A stretch of DNA of 64,000 nucleotides, taken from contig NZ_BOVK01000002.1 in the NCBI RefSeq assembly GCF_018403685.1, positions 1-64,000 on the forward strand, written 5' to 3'. Positions 17,547 through 27,484 of this stretch are shown piece after piece (the stretch's first letter is position 1; every line of letters starts with the position of its first letter). The notes beneath the pieces were generated by a model. That model ran no database searches and was not told where the DNA came from. It worked only from the letters and a program-made list of their open reading frames with translations. Source of the DNA: Xylanibacillus composti (GTDB lineage Bacteria; Bacillota; Bacilli; Paenibacillales; K13). The translations under genes were made by a program, and so were the position numbers.

Positions 17547-17576
17547 TTGCTTAAAACCGTATAAAAATGGTATATT
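17547..17576 (+). promoter_or_regulatory. candidate sigma-A promoter of purR
   Basis: TTGCTT (17547-17552), an 18-base spacer and TATATT (17571-17576) preceded by TGG resemble an extended -10 promoter, 39 bases before the purR start. Confidence 0.45.
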
Positions 17577-17614
17577 GGCTATATATTATTCGGATTTAGG
17601 GGGTTGAGAGACGG

Positions 17615-18454
17615 ATGAAAAAAGTAAAACGCAGTTCAAGATTGGTTGAAATGACGCAATATTTATTGCAGCGCCCCCATGTACTCATACCGCTTACCAC
17701 ATTTGCTGAACGATATAACTCTGCGAAATCATCCATAAGCGAGGATCTAACCATTATCAAGGAAGTGTTCCAGGATGAAGGCCTGGGGGAACTGCAAACA
17801 CTGGCAGGCGCCGCCGGCGGCGTGAAATATATCCCGAAATCGCCGAAAGCCGCATCGCTCGACATGATGGGCCGCATCTGCGCGCAGCTGCAGGAACCGG
17901 AACGCATCCTGCCAGGCGGTTACTTGTATATGTCGGACCTTCTCGGCCAACCGAGCATTGTCGATGAGATTGGGAAGATGTTTGCAAGCGCCTTCGCTGG
18001 AGTCGAACTGGATTGTGTCATGACCGTCGAGACGAAAGGCATTCCCATTGCCTATGCGACTGCAGGTTACTTGAATCTGCCGGTTGTGATTGTCCGCCGC
18101 GACAACAAAGTGACGGAGGGGTCCGCGGTCAGCATCAATTACGTGTCCGGATCGACCAAGCGCATTCAGACGATGTCGCTGGCCAGACGCGCCCTCAAGG
18201 AAGAATCCAACGTGCTCATCATTGATGACTTTATGAAAGCAGGGGGAACCATAGCCGGCATGGTTGACCTATTGCGAGAATTCAAGGCGACGGTGAAGGG
18301 CGTTGGCGTCTTTGTGGAATCCGATGAAGACGTAACCGATCACTTGGTGGAAGAGTATGTATCCTTGGCTGTCCTTACTGGCGTGGATACACGAAATCGG
18401 CACATTATTGTCAGGCCGGGAAACTATTTTGAAGGAGTGGAAAAGGAACAATGA
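17615..18454 (+). CDS. purR: purine operon repressor PurR
   Basis: PRPP-sensing repressor of purine genes in Gram-positive bacteria. The 279-residue protein has an N-terminal winged-helix domain (about 1-74, [23 protein letters not shown]) and a phosphoribosyltransferase-type domain whose PRPP loop is [13 protein letters not shown] (200-212); as in the family it regulates and does not catalyse. It overlaps ridA by four bases (ATGA), the B. subtilis purR-yabJ arrangement. Confidence 0.96.
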   Translation: MKKVKRSSRLVEMTQYLLQRPHVLIPLTTFAERYNSAKSSISEDLTIIKEVFQDEGLGELQTLAGAAGGVKYIPKSPKAASLDMMGRICAQLQEPERILPGGYLYMSDLLGQPSIVDEIGKMFASAFAGVELDCVMTVETKGIPIAYATAGYLNLPVVIVRRDNKVTEGSAVSINYVSGSTKRIQTMSLARRALKEESNVLIIDDFMKAGGTIAGMVDLLREFKATVKGVGVFVESDEDVTDHLVEEYVSLAVLTGVDTRNRHIIVRPGNYFEGVEKEQ

Positions 18455-18843
18455 CCATGAAACCTATTCACAGCGATCAGGCTCCAGCGGCAATCGGACC
18501 GTATTCCCAAGCGATTGCCGTCGGCGATCTGCTTTTTACATCCGGACAAATCCCAATCGATCCCGCAACAGGAGAAGTAGTGGAGGGCGGTGTCGCGGAG
18601 CAAACACATCAGGTATTTCAGAATTTGCAAGCTGTTTTGGCTGCAGCAGGATGCACATTTGATGATGTGATTAAAGCGACGGTATTCATTAAGAACATGG
18701 AGCAGTTCGCCGAGATCAATCGCGTGTATGCTTCCTACTTTGGCGAGCATAAGCCGGCAAGATCCACTGTAGAAGTGGCCCGATTGCCGAAAGATGTGCT
18801 TGTCGAAATTGAGCTAATCGCCAAGAAACTTGTCGAAAATTGA
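18451..18843 (+). CDS. ridA: 2-iminobutanoate/2-iminopropanoate deaminase RidA (YabJ)
   Basis: Trimeric YjgF/RidA-family enzyme that hydrolyses reactive enamine/imine intermediates released by PLP enzymes; in B. subtilis YabJ also affects PurR function. The 130-residue protein has [20 protein letters not shown], the catalytic arginine region [21 protein letters not shown] and a normal length. The ATG at 18451 overlaps the purR stop; a second ATG at 18457 is possible. Confidence 0.95.
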   Translation: MTMKPIHSDQAPAAIGPYSQAIAVGDLLFTSGQIPIDPATGEVVEGGVAEQTHQVFQNLQAVLAAAGCTFDDVIKATVFIKNMEQFAEINRVYASYFGEHKPARSTVEVARLPKDVLVEIELIAKKLVEN

Positions 18844-18892
18844 GGAATAACTATCAACATTAAAAAAAAGTCTAAAAATTTACGAAAAAAAA

Positions 18893-18919
18893 GAAGGATT
18901 AGACCCTAATATGTGGAAT
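18893..18919 (+). promoter_or_regulatory. sigma-H promoter of spoVG
   Basis: GAAGGATTA (18893-18901), an 11-base spacer and GTGGAAT (18913-18919) match the sigma-H consensus (RnAGGAWWW, N11-12, RnnGAAT) at every defined position. An A-tract-rich stretch (18861-18892) lies immediately upstream, where AbrB binds in B. subtilis. spoVG is a standard sigma-H target. Confidence 0.85.
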
Positions 18920-18959
18920 TATACAGCAAGCTTTTGAATCGAAAAGGTGGTGACATAAA

Positions 18960-19247
18960 GTGCAAATTACCGATGTGAGACTCCGCCGCGTGAATTCGGA
19001 CGGAAGAATGAAAGCTATTGCTTCCATTACGATCGACAATGAGTTTGTCGTTCACGACATTCGCGTCATTGACGGAAACAACGGCATGTTTGTAGCCATG
19101 CCAAGCAAGAGAACGCCTGACGGCGAATTTCGTGACATCGCGCATCCGATTTCTTCCGCGACACGTGAGAAAATTCAAAGCGCTGTTTTGCAGGAGTACG
19201 AGAACGCCGCTTCGGAAGAATCCGAAGTGATGGAAGAAGGAGCTTAG
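18960..19247 (+). CDS. spoVG: septation/RNA-binding regulator SpoVG
   Basis: Small regulator required for normal spore cortex and coat formation and known to bind nucleic acid in several Firmicutes. The 95-residue product [39 protein letters not shown]... is a near-complete family match, with the conserved [21 protein letters not shown]. It starts with GTG at 18960 after AAAGGTGGTGA. It is read from a sigma-H promoter and is followed by two terminator-like hairpins before glmU. Confidence 0.96.
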   Translation: MQITDVRLRRVNSDGRMKAIASITIDNEFVVHDIRVIDGNNGMFVAMPSKRTPDGEFRDIAHPISSATREKIQSAVLQEYENAASEESEVMEEGA

Positions 19248-19271
19248 TTTTCATTTCATTACGCATTTATC

Positions 19272-19307
19272 GGGTTGTCAGCCTTCGGCATACAACCCCA
19301 TTTTTTT
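19272..19307 (+). terminator. intrinsic terminator after spoVG
   Basis: GGGTTGT pairs with ACAACCC around an inner GCC/GGC helix, followed by seven T residues. Confidence 0.85.
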
Positions 19308-19345
19308 GTCCATTCACAAGTTGCACATAGTGGGGAGAAGGCTCG

Positions 19346-19376
19346 GAGAACCCGTGAAGAGGTTCTCTTTTCTTTT
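19346..19376 (+). terminator. second terminator-like hairpin before glmU
   Basis: GAGAACC and its complement (19361-19367) are followed by TTTTCTTTT. It lies only 55 bases before the glmU start, so it could act as a leader attenuator. Confidence 0.55.
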
Positions 19377-19430
19377 GCCTGAAAGTAAGCTATAGTCATA
19401 ACTGACAAACGATATACGGGAGGATGCTGA

Positions 19431-20825
19431 ATGAACGTATATGGTCTCGTTCTGGCTGCAGGCCAGGGCAAGCGAATGAAATCGAAGCTCTACAAAGTGC
19501 TGCACCCGGTATGCGGGGTTCCGATGGTAGGGCATGTCGTCAACTTGCTGGAATCCATGCAGACAGCCCAAAACATTGTCATTGTCGGACACGGAGCGGA
19601 AGCGGTCCAGGCTTATTTGGGCGATCGGGTTAGCTACGCCCTGCAAGCGGAACAACTGGGTACCGGCCATGCCGTCCAGCAGGCAGCTTCGCTTCTGGCG
19701 GACAAGGAAGGCATAACCGTCGTGATTTGCGGAGATACACCGCTCATTACGAAAGAATCGCTGGATGAAATGATCGCTCGCCATCAGCAACGCGGGGCCT
19801 CTGCGACGATTCTGAGCGCGCAATTGCCGGATCCGACCGGGTACGGACGCATTATCCGCGGCAAGGACGAGTCGGTCCTGCGCATCGTGGAGCAGAAAGA
19901 CTGTTCGCCTGAGGAAGCTGCGATTTGTGAAATCAACACAGGCACTTATTGCTTTGACAACCGCAAGCTGTTCGAGATGCTGCCCAAGCTGACCAACCAG
20001 AATGCGCAGGGTGAATATTACTTGACGGACGTCATCGGCCTCCTGCAGCAGGCTGGCGAAAAGGTAGAAGCTTACTGCCTGAAGGATGCCGCAGAAGCGA
20101 CCGGCGTCAACGACCGCATTGCATTGGCTGAAGTAGAGCGGGCCATGCGTCAGCGAATCATCGAGGAACATATGCGCAAAGGTGTCACCGTTATCGATCC
20201 TGCAAATACTTATATCGGACCGGACGTGGAGATCGGAGCAGATACCATACTGTATCCTGGCGTGCACCTGACGGGCCAGACCGTGATTGGCGAGGACTGC
20301 GAAATCGGCCCGAACTGCCAAATTGACCAAAGCCGGATAGAGGCAGGCGTGCACATTACGCAATCCGTGCTTAAGCAGGCTGAGGTGCAGACGGGGGCCT
20401 CCATTGGACCGTTTGCCTACCTGCGTCCGGGCGCCCAGATTGGACCGCAAGCAAAGATCGGAGATTTCGTCGAAGTGAAGAACGCCCGTATTGGCGCAGG
20501 CAGCAAAGTGTCCCACCTGAGCTATGTGGGTGACGCAGACATCGGCCAGGATGTGAATGTGGGCTGCGGGGCCATAACGGTCAATTACGACGGATTCGCC
20601 AAGCATCGTACGATTGTAGAGGACGGTGCGTTCGTTGGCAGCAACGTGAACCTGATTGCTCCTGTGCATGTGGGCAAGGGAGCCTACGTCGTGGCAGGCT
20701 CAACGATTACACATGATGTGGATGCTGGCGATCTTGCGATTGCTCGCGAGCGCCAGACGAATAAGCCCGGTTACGCAGCCAAGCTGAAATCCAGAATACA
20801 ATCCCGCAATCAATCTCAGAACTAA
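19431..20825 (+). CDS. glmU: bifunctional GlcNAc-1-P uridyltransferase / GlcN-1-P acetyltransferase
   Basis: Makes UDP-N-acetylglucosamine for peptidoglycan and teichoic acid. The 464-residue product has an N-terminal pyrophosphorylase domain ([22 protein letters not shown], residues 7-28; [16 protein letters not shown]) and a C-terminal left-handed beta-helix with hexapeptide repeats (from about residue 252) ending in the acetyltransferase site VNYDG. ATG at 19431 follows GGGAGG. It is followed after 17 bases by prs, as gcaD-prs in B. subtilis. Confidence 0.97.
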   Translation: MNVYGLVLAAGQGKRMKSKLYKVLHPVCGVPMVGHVVNLLESMQTAQNIVIVGHGAEAVQAYLGDRVSYALQAEQLGTGHAVQQAASLLADKEGITVVICGDTPLITKESLDEMIARHQQRGASATILSAQLPDPTGYGRIIRGKDESVLRIVEQKDCSPEEAAICEINTGTYCFDNRKLFEMLPKLTNQNAQGEYYLTDVIGLLQQAGEKVEAYCLKDAAEATGVNDRIALAEVERAMRQRIIEEHMRKGVTVIDPANTYIGPDVEIGADTILYPGVHLTGQTVIGEDCEIGPNCQIDQSRIEAGVHITQSVLKQAEVQTGASIGPFAYLRPGAQIGPQAKIGDFVEVKNARIGAGSKVSHLSYVGDADIGQDVNVGCGAITVNYDGFAKHRTIVEDGAFVGSNVNLIAPVHVGKGAYVVAGSTITHDVDAGDLAIARERQTNKPGYAAKLKSRIQSRNQSQN

Positions 20826-20842
20826 TAGGAGGAACCCGCTCA

Positions 20843-21793
20843 ATGCCTTATTCGGATCCCAAGCTCAAGCTCTTGGCATGCAACTCGAACCCCAAGCTGG
20901 CAGAAGAAATCGCCGTGGCGATTGGCGTGCCGCTGGGGGAGTCCAGGGTGATGCGCTTCAGCGACGGGGAAATTCATATGCAGCTGGACGAAAGCGTTCG
21001 TGGAGCCAGCGTATTCGTCATCCAGTCAACCAGTTATCCGGTTAATGAAAATCTGATGGAGCTGCTGATCATGGTCGATGCGTTGAAACGGGCGTCGGCC
21101 AAAACGATTAATGTAGTCATCCCGTACTACGGCTATGCCAGACAGGATCGGAAAGCTCGTTCGCGCGACCCGATCACCGCAAAGCTGGTAGCCAATCTCA
21201 TCGAGACGGCGGGCGCACATCGCGTCGTTACGATGGACCTGCATGCCACGCAAATTCAGGGCTTCTTCGACATCCCGGTGGACCAGCTGCTGGGTGTGCC
21301 CATTTTGGGCCAGTATTTCAAGGAAAAGAACCTGGAGGACATAGTCGTCGTATCTCCCGACCATGGCGGTGTCGTGCGTGCCCGCAAGCTGGCTGACTAC
21401 TTGGCTGCGCCGCTCGCCATTATCGACAAGCGAAGACCGGAACCGAATGTAAGCGAAGTCATGAACATCATCGGGGATATTGAGGGCAAAACCGCGATCA
21501 TCATCGACGACATTATCGACACGGCCGGCACGATCACTTTGGCCGCGCATGCCATGATGAAGGAAGGCGTGAAGGAGGTATATGCTTGCTGCACGCATCC
21601 CGTCTTGTCCGGACCGGCTATGCAGCGCATAGATGATTCGCCTATTAAGGAAGTTGTGGTGACGAATACGATTCCGCTTCATCATGAGAGCGTCTCGCCC
21701 AAGATCAAGTCGCTGTCTGTAGCGCCGTTAATTGGGGAAGCCATCGTGCGAATCTATGAGGAGCTGTCTATCAGCAAGCTGTTTGAAACATAA
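20843..21793 (+). CDS. prs: ribose-phosphate pyrophosphokinase
   Basis: Makes PRPP from ribose 5-phosphate and ATP, the precursor for purines, pyrimidines, NAD and His/Trp; it supplies purR's effector and the substrate of hpt and nadC in this window. The 316-residue protein has [16 protein letters not shown], the [12 protein letters not shown] flexible loop, [18 protein letters not shown] and the PRPP-binding [12 protein letters not shown]. It starts at ATG 20843 with AGGAGG upstream. Confidence 0.97.
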   Translation: MPYSDPKLKLLACNSNPKLAEEIAVAIGVPLGESRVMRFSDGEIHMQLDESVRGASVFVIQSTSYPVNENLMELLIMVDALKRASAKTINVVIPYYGYARQDRKARSRDPITAKLVANLIETAGAHRVVTMDLHATQIQGFFDIPVDQLLGVPILGQYFKEKNLEDIVVVSPDHGGVVRARKLADYLAAPLAIIDKRRPEPNVSEVMNIIGDIEGKTAIIIDDIIDTAGTITLAAHAMMKEGVKEVYACCTHPVLSGPAMQRIDDSPIKEVVVTNTIPLHHESVSPKIKSLSVAPLIGEAIVRIYEELSISKLFET

Positions 21794-21804
21794 ATGACTA
21801 AAAA

Positions 21805-21848
21805 CCTCCAGAGATGGATACAGTAAGAACATGAACCCAATCTGGAGG
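21805..21848 (+). promoter_or_regulatory. ribosome-binding-site-sequestering stem upstream of ctc
   Basis: CCTCCAGA (21805-21812) is the exact complement of TCTGGAGG (21841-21848), which contains the Shine-Dalgarno sequence of ctc. In RNA the eight-base stem with a 28-base loop would hide the ribosome binding site. Confidence 0.5.
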
Positions 21849-21858
21849 GGGAAGACGA

Positions 21859-22485
21859 ATGAACGCGATCAAAGTGGACGAGCGTGCAAAAGCAACCCAA
21901 TCCGAGTTGAAGCAACTGCGTCAAGCGGGCAAGATTCCTGGCGTTGTCTATGGCAAGAACCGGGCGTCCGAGGCGATTGCCGTGGATGCCAAGGAATTGA
22001 TGCGCCTGCTGCGCCAAGGGGGCGGCGGCGTCCTGGACATGGAGATGCCGGACGACCAGGTCAAGCCTGTCATGATTACCGAAATACAGCGTGATACGGT
22101 GAATGGCCATATTCTCCATATTGACTTCAGGCAAGTCAATATGGAAGAGCCGGTGCGCACCAAGGTAAGGCTGAACTATATCGGAACTCCTCAAGGGGTC
22201 AGCGAGGGCGGACTGCAGCAAATCCAGGAGCATGAGGTGGAGATCTCATGCAAGCCGAAGGATATTCCGGCATCAATCGAAGTGGATATCAGCCGTCTGC
22301 AGATCGGACAATCCGTAACCATAGGGGAGATATCTCCGCCGCCCGGCGTCGAAATTCTTGCTGAACCGGCGGATGTGCTGGTTACCATTTTGGAGCAGCA
22401 GAAGGTGGACGAGGAGCCGGCAGATAAAGGGAATGCCGACCCTGAGGCTTACGATGGTGTCGGACAGCGTGCTGAGAAAGCGTAG
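21859..22485 (+). CDS. ctc: 50S ribosomal protein L25/general stress protein Ctc
   Basis: 5S rRNA-binding ribosomal protein of the long (TL5/Ctc) type. The 208-residue product has an N-terminal L25 domain (1-95, with LRQAGKIPGVVYGKN) and the C-terminal beta domain (about 96-188), followed by an acidic tail. ATG at 21859 follows GGAGGGGG, which may be masked by an upstream complementary stretch. In B. subtilis ctc is sigma-B controlled; no clear sigma-B promoter was seen in the 65-base gap. A strong terminator follows. Confidence 0.94.
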   Translation: MNAIKVDERAKATQSELKQLRQAGKIPGVVYGKNRASEAIAVDAKELMRLLRQGGGGVLDMEMPDDQVKPVMITEIQRDTVNGHILHIDFRQVNMEEPVRTKVRLNYIGTPQGVSEGGLQQIQEHEVEISCKPKDIPASIEVDISRLQIGQSVTIGEISPPPGVEILAEPADVLVTILEQQKVDEEPADKGNADPEAYDGVGQRAEKA

Positions 22486-22503
22486 AGCAATGTGAACAAA
22501 AAG

Positions 22504-22549
22504 AAAAGGGCGGAATCGAAGTGATGCTTCGATTCCGCCCTTTTTCCTA
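22504..22549 (+). terminator. strong intrinsic terminator after ctc
   Basis: An 18-base perfect stem (22504-22521 with 22527-22544) with a five-base loop is followed by T residues. It may also serve the convergent minus-strand gene at 22629-22829. Confidence 0.92.
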
Positions 22550-22628
22550 GGTATGACGCTTATGAGAGGAAGAATTCGTCCATTCAGGAGGGGCCTTTGC
22601 TTTCACCGCAAACCGCAAGGTATAATCA

Positions 22629-22829
22629 TTAATACCCGGGTCTGGAGATAAAAGTGAAGTGCTCCCGCATGTAAATCATGCGCTGAATCCGAACAAACTT
22701 TTCAGAGAATTCGTCAATAAATCCAATATCTTGATGCGTATCCTGCCAATAAACCTGAATGGGTACAGAATGATCAATGTGATCGCGAAAATGGTGGTCC
22801 TTTGTCAAAGCTTCGCCATTGTGATACAT
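22629..22829 (-). CDS. small hypothetical protein on the minus strand
   Basis: I do not recognise this 66-residue product. It is polar and aromatic-rich, with many His, Asp and Tyr residues (for example DHHFRDHIDHSVPIQVYWQD) and no membrane segment or cysteine. The ATG at 22829 has a good ribosome binding site (GGGTGAGGAT, about six bases away), and the composition is protein-like; the + strand frame over the same bases has neither. It converges on ctc and diverges from pth. The region 22830-22948 carries two adjacent palindromes (22885-22894 and 22896-22903). Likely a real small gene, but not certain. Confidence 0.55.
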   Translation of the reverse strand: MYHNGEALTKDHHFRDHIDHSVPIQVYWQDTHQDIGFIDEFSEKFVRIQRMIYMREHFTFISRPGY

Positions 22830-22948
22830 ACGTTATCCTCACCCTCATTCATTAAGGTTTTCACTCTATAGGACAACCGAGGCGCGAAATTTCGTTGCAT
22901 GCATTTGACAAAATTAACCGCACATTTTGAAGGGAGCTTGCGTAAAAT

Positions 22949-23512
22949 ATGAAATGGTTTGTCGGCTTGGGCAATCCAGGCGCTAAATATGCCAATACCC
23001 GTCATAATGTCGGGTTTATGGCATTAGACCGATTTGCCCAAGAACAGGGAATATCCATCACAAAAAGCCAAGGGAAGGCAGAAATCGGCGAAGGCATGAT
23101 TCGCGGCCAAAAGGTCGTGCTGATCAAACCGATGACCTATATGAATTTGTCCGGCGAAGCCGTGCGGGCCTATATGCAGTTTTATAAAGCAGACCCGGCT
23201 GATATGATCGTACTGTACGATGACCTGGATACAGAGATTGGGAAAATTCGTTTGCGCTATCAAGGCAGCGCGGGCGGGCACAACGGCATCAAATCGATCA
23301 TCCAGCATATAGGCAGCCAGACATTCGACCGGATTCGCATCGGCATCTCCCGGCCGCCGGCGGGATATGACATTGCCGATTATGTGCTGTCGCCGTTTCC
23401 GAAGGCACAGGCCGAGCTGCTTGATCAGGCGCTAGAGCGGAGCTGCGAAGCGATGCTTCACGCTCTTGAGCATCCGTTTGATCGCACGATGGCCCAATTC
23501 AATGGCAAGTAA
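22949..23512 (+). CDS. pth: peptidyl-tRNA hydrolase (SpoVC)
   Basis: Releases the peptide from peptidyl-tRNA that drops off the ribosome. The 187-residue protein has FVGLGNPGAKYANTRHNVGFMALD with the catalytic histidine, KPMTYMNLSGEAV, the DDLD motif and GSAGGHNGIKSI. ATG at 22949 follows GAAGGGAGC. In B. subtilis this gene is spoVC. It is followed after 92 bases by fin. Confidence 0.96.
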   Translation: MKWFVGLGNPGAKYANTRHNVGFMALDRFAQEQGISITKSQGKAEIGEGMIRGQKVVLIKPMTYMNLSGEAVRAYMQFYKADPADMIVLYDDLDTEIGKIRLRYQGSAGGHNGIKSIIQHIGSQTFDRIRIGISRPPAGYDIADYVLSPFPKAQAELLDQALERSCEAMLHALEHPFDRTMAQFNGK

Positions 23513-23604
23513 CCGATCAAGTCGAATTTCCGGACCAACATCCGGCTAATCTCTCTTCCTGCTGGTTATACTAGAGGTATCGAACCAGACAGGGAGGCAT
23601 ACAC

Positions 23605-23835
23605 ATGGCAGTGACTTATCTATGTCGGCATTGCGGATCGAAGCTTGGCGAGATCAATCGAACCGATATACAAGAAGCCCAGCTAGGGTTTCATTTCTTG
23701 ACCCCTGATGAGCGCAGAGATATAATAGCGTATAATCAAAATGGCGATGTGACCGTGAAAGTAACGTGTGATTACTGCAGCCAAGCATTGGAGGCCAATC
23801 CGGAGCTGGCTTTGCTCCACAATCCGCTGCAGTAG
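23605..23835 (+). CDS. fin: anti-sigma-F factor Fin (YabK)
   Basis: Forespore protein that binds and inhibits sigma-F and so promotes the switch to sigma-G. The 76-residue product has two CxxC knuckles (C7/C10 and C55/C58) and the family pattern YLCRHCGSKLGEI...LGFHFLTPDERRDIIAY. ATG at 23605 has AGGGAGG upstream. It precedes mfd as in B. subtilis. Together with gin, this window holds two zinc-ribbon inhibitors that act on successive forespore sigma factors. Confidence 0.93.
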   Translation: MAVTYLCRHCGSKLGEINRTDIQEAQLGFHFLTPDERRDIIAYNQNGDVTVKVTCDYCSQALEANPELALLHNPLQ

Positions 23836-23956
23836 CAGATAAGTATGCCGTGCAAGCCTGGGCAAATTCGCGCCGAGGCTTTTTAGACTGGATGAGATAC
23901 CCGGATGAAATACAGGAGCCCGCGAGTAGGGTACCGAGAAGAGGAGGAAACGCGGT

Positions 23957-26900
23957 TTGCAACTGGATTCCATTATTCAACGCATGCAAAGCGACGCCGA
24001 TGTGCAGTCGATCATAGCCGGAATAGCATCAGGCATGAAAGAGCAGATGGCAGCGGGCTTGGCTGGATCGGCCAGACAGGTGTTCCTGGCCGCGTTATAC
24101 CAGCAGACAGGCCGTCCCCAATTAGTGGTGGCCCATAATATGTTCGCTGCGCAGAAGATTGCAGAAGATTTGCAGGAATGCTTGCCCAAGGACGAGGTTT
24201 TGCTGTATCCCGCCAATGAAATCACCATTGCGGAGGCGGCCGTATCCAGCCCGGAGATTCAAGCCAGGCGGATCGAGGTGCTGAGCAGGCTGGCTGAAGG
24301 GTTCAGGGGCATTATCGTGACGCCCTTCACCGGAGTGCGCAAGCTCATTCCGAATGTCGATGTTTACGCATCGGCACAGCTGCCGATCCGTGTGGGAGAT
24401 GAGCTGCCATTAACAGCAGCGGTAGAGCGCTTCGTTCAGCTGGGCTACGAACGAGTGGAGCGGGTGGAAGGCAAAGGGCAAATAAGCGTAAGAGGCGGCA
24501 TTGTGGATATCCAGCCTCTGCACACGGAGCATGGATATCGTATCGAATGGTTCGATGACGAGATCGATTCGATCCGCCTTTTCGACATTGCAGACCAGCG
24601 CTCCACGGAGAAGCTTGACGCATGGACGGTACCGCCGGTCAGAGAGATACTGGCGGATGAGCGAAGATTCAGAAATGCCGCCGACCATGCGAAAAGCTTG
24701 CTGGATGCCCAGCTTGCCAAGGTTGCCGACCGCAGTCTGAAAGACAGGCTGGCAGCAGCGATCGGGCAAGATATCGAACGGCTTCGGGAACTTCAATATT
24801 TCCCCGAAATCTATAAATATATTTCTCTCTTATATCCGGAAAGACAGACATTGCTAGATTACGTGCAGCCGGATACGATTATCGTGCTGGATGAGGCCAT
24901 TCGCTTGATGGAGACGTCCAAGCAATTGGAACGCGATGAGTCCGAGTTCATGACCAGCCTGCTGCAGGAGGGCAAGTACCTGCCTTCTTTCGTGCTGGGC
25001 AAAAACTACGAGAGCCTGTTCGGCGCAAGCCGCTTTCCACACCTGTACGTATCCTTGTTCCTGCGCCAAATTCCTCATACACAGCCGCAAAACATTGTCA
25101 ATTTCGTCTGCCGATCCATGCAAAATTTCCATGGACAGATGCATGTTCTGAAGGCGGAGATGGAAAGATGGAAGAAAAGCGGAACGAAGGTCATCCTGCT
25201 GGCGGGTGGCAAGGAGCGGGCAGAACGGATGAAGCGGGTGCTCGAGGACTACCACATTCCGCAGCCGGAGATCACCACAGGCAACCTGCAATCCGGCTTT
25301 GAATTTCCGCCCGCTAATCTGGCAGTGATCACTGAAGGGGAGATGTTCTCGCAGAAGCAGCGCAAGGTGCGCAAGCCTGATCGGAAAATCGAGAATGCCG
25401 AGCGCATCAAGAGCTATCTCGACTTGAAGGTGGGCGACTATGTCGTCCATATCAACCACGGCATCGGGAAGTTCGTAGGGATTGGGACACTCGAAATCAA
25501 TGGATTGCACAAGGACTATATCCATATCCTATATTCGGGCGGCGACAAGCTGTCCGTGCCCATCGATCAGATCGAATTGATTCAGAAGTATGTTGGAGCA
25601 GAAGAGAAGGAGCCGAAGCTGTACAAACTCGGCGGCACCGAATGGACGCGCGTCAAGAACAAGGCGCGTGCTTCGGTCAAGGATATTGCTGAGGATCTGA
25701 TTAAGCTTTACGCAGAGCGCCAGTCCGTCAAAGGACACGCATTCGCCAAGGATACGCCTTATCAAAAAGATTTCGAAGAGATGTTCCCGTATGATGAAAC
25801 CCCGGACCAGGCACGAACGATCCAGGAAATCAAAGCGGATATGGAGAAGCCGTATCCGATGGATCGCTTGTTGTGCGGCGATGTCGGCTATGGCAAGACG
25901 GAGGTGGCCATTCGCGCAGCTTTCAAGGCGGCGATTGACGGAAAGCAAGTAGCCGTGCTTGTGCCGACGACGATTTTGGCGCAGCAGCATTACGAGACAT
26001 TCCGTGAGCGCTTTAATGGGTATCCGTTCCGCATTGAGGTGCTGAGCCGGTTCCGCTCGCGCAAGGAACAGAATGAAACGATCAAAGGCGTGAAAGACGG
26101 AACGGTGGACATCGTCATTGGCACGCACCGGCTGTTGTCGTCAGACTTGACATTCAAGGACCTGGGTCTGCTTATTGTCGACGAGGAGCAGCGCTTCGGT
26201 GTGACACACAAGGAAAAGCTGAAGCGGCTGAAGACGAATGTCGATGTTTTGACCTTGACGGCAACGCCAATTCCGCGGACCTTGCACATGTCCATGCTGG
26301 GTGTGCGCGACTTATCCGTCATCGAAACACCGCCGGAGAATCGATTCCCTGTTCAAACCTACGTCGTCGAACACAGTCAGGCGCTGGTCCGCGAGGCGAT
26401 CGAGCGCGAGCTTGCCCGCAGCGGTCAAGTCTACTATCTGTTCAATCGCGTGCAGGGCATCTACCAGATGGCGGAGCAAATATCCGCGCTCGTTCCGGAC
26501 GCGCGCGTAGCGGTCAGCCACGGGCAGATGTCCGAGCAAGAGCTGGAGAAGACGATTCTTGATTTTTTGGACGGGGAATACGATGTGCTGGTAAGCACGA
26601 GCATAATCGAAACCGGCGTAGATATTCCGAACGTCAACACGCTGATTGTGCACGATGCCGACAAGATGGGGCTGTCCCAGCTTTATCAGCTGCGGGGCAG
26701 GGTTGGCCGGTCCAATCGGATTGCATATGCTTACTTCACCTATCAACGGGACAAGGTGCTGAACGAAGTGGCCGAGAAGCGGCTGCAGGCGATCAAGGAA
26801 TTCACCGAGCTTGGTTCCGGGTTCAAGATTGCAATGCGCGATCTGTCCATTCGCGGAGCGGGCAATTTGCTCGGCGCGGAGCAGCATGGCTTCATTGCCT

Positions 26901-27484
26901 CGGTTGGCTTTGACATGTACAGCCAAATGTTGGCTGAAGAGGTAGCTAAAGGGAAGGCTGCTTTGGAAGGCAAGCCGGCTGAGCAGAAGGAAGAATTTGT
27001 GCCGCTGATCGATTTGAACGTAGATGCTTACCTGCCGCCAGAGTACATTTATGATGATATGCAAAAGATCGAGGTTTACAAGAAGGTGTCCGGTATTCGC
27101 ACATTGGAGGAGGCCTCGGATCTGATCGACGAATTGATTGATCGCTTCGGCGAACCGCCTCAAGCGGTGCAGAGCTTGATCCAGGTTGCACGGCTTAAGG
27201 TGTATGGTATAATGTATGCCATTGAGTCCTTTGTCCAAAAAGGACGAGATGTGACCATCACGGTCCACCCTTCACAAAATGAACGCATTGACGGACAGAA
27301 GCTGTTTGCCATCGGCTCCAGATTTGAGGGCCGCATTCAGCTGAAAGCAGGCTCCGCTATTCAAATTGTTGTGAAATGTCAGGACTTGTCCCCTGAGGAA
27401 AGCTTGAAATTGTTGAATCAATTTATGGAAGCCTATCAGGAGGTTGTGAAAACGAAGGGAGAATTGCATAATGTGGCAAATTAA
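23957..27484 (+). CDS. mfd: transcription-repair coupling factor
   Basis: Removes stalled RNA polymerase at DNA lesions and recruits UvrA. The 1175-residue protein has the UvrB-homology N-terminus, the RNA-polymerase interaction domain (KVGDYVVHINHGIGKFVG, about 490-510) and the superfamily 2 translocase core with GDVGYGKTEVA (about 640-650), DEEQ (about 743) and the TATPIPRTLHMSM motif, then a C-terminal TRCF domain. The start is a TTG at 23957 with GAGGAGG nine bases upstream. It overlaps the next gene by 14 bases. Confidence 0.96.
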   Translation: MQLDSIIQRMQSDADVQSIIAGIASGMKEQMAAGLAGSARQVFLAALYQQTGRPQLVVAHNMFAAQKIAEDLQECLPKDEVLLYPANEITIAEAAVSSPEIQARRIEVLSRLAEGFRGIIVTPFTGVRKLIPNVDVYASAQLPIRVGDELPLTAAVERFVQLGYERVERVEGKGQISVRGGIVDIQPLHTEHGYRIEWFDDEIDSIRLFDIADQRSTEKLDAWTVPPVREILADERRFRNAADHAKSLLDAQLAKVADRSLKDRLAAAIGQDIERLRELQYFPEIYKYISLLYPERQTLLDYVQPDTIIVLDEAIRLMETSKQLERDESEFMTSLLQEGKYLPSFVLGKNYESLFGASRFPHLYVSLFLRQIPHTQPQNIVNFVCRSMQNFHGQMHVLKAEMERWKKSGTKVILLAGGKERAERMKRVLEDYHIPQPEITTGNLQSGFEFPPANLAVITEGEMFSQKQRKVRKPDRKIENAERIKSYLDLKVGDYVVHINHGIGKFVGIGTLEINGLHKDYIHILYSGGDKLSVPIDQIELIQKYVGAEEKEPKLYKLGGTEWTRVKNKARASVKDIAEDLIKLYAERQSVKGHAFAKDTPYQKDFEEMFPYDETPDQARTIQEIKADMEKPYPMDRLLCGDVGYGKTEVAIRAAFKAAIDGKQVAVLVPTTILAQQHYETFRERFNGYPFRIEVLSRFRSRKEQNETIKGVKDGTVDIVIGTHRLLSSDLTFKDLGLLIVDEEQRFGVTHKEKLKRLKTNVDVLTLTATPIPRTLHMSMLGVRDLSVIETPPENRFPVQTYVVEHSQALVREAIERELARSGQVYYLFNRVQGIYQMAEQISALVPDARVAVSHGQMSEQELEKTILDFLDGEYDVLVSTSIIETGVDIPNVNTLIVHDADKMGLSQLYQLRGRVGRSNRIAYAYFTYQRDKVLNEVAEKRLQAIKEFTELGSGFKIAMRDLSIRGAGNLLGAEQHGFIASVGFDMYSQMLAEEVAKGKAALEGKPAEQKEEFVPLIDLNVDAYLPPEYIYDDMQKIEVYKKVSGIRTLEEASDLIDELIDRFGEPPQAVQSLIQVARLKVYGIMYAIESFVQKGRDVTITVHPSQNERIDGQKLFAIGSRFEGRIQLKAGSAIQIVVKCQDLSPEESLKLLNQFMEAYQEVVKTKGELHNVAN

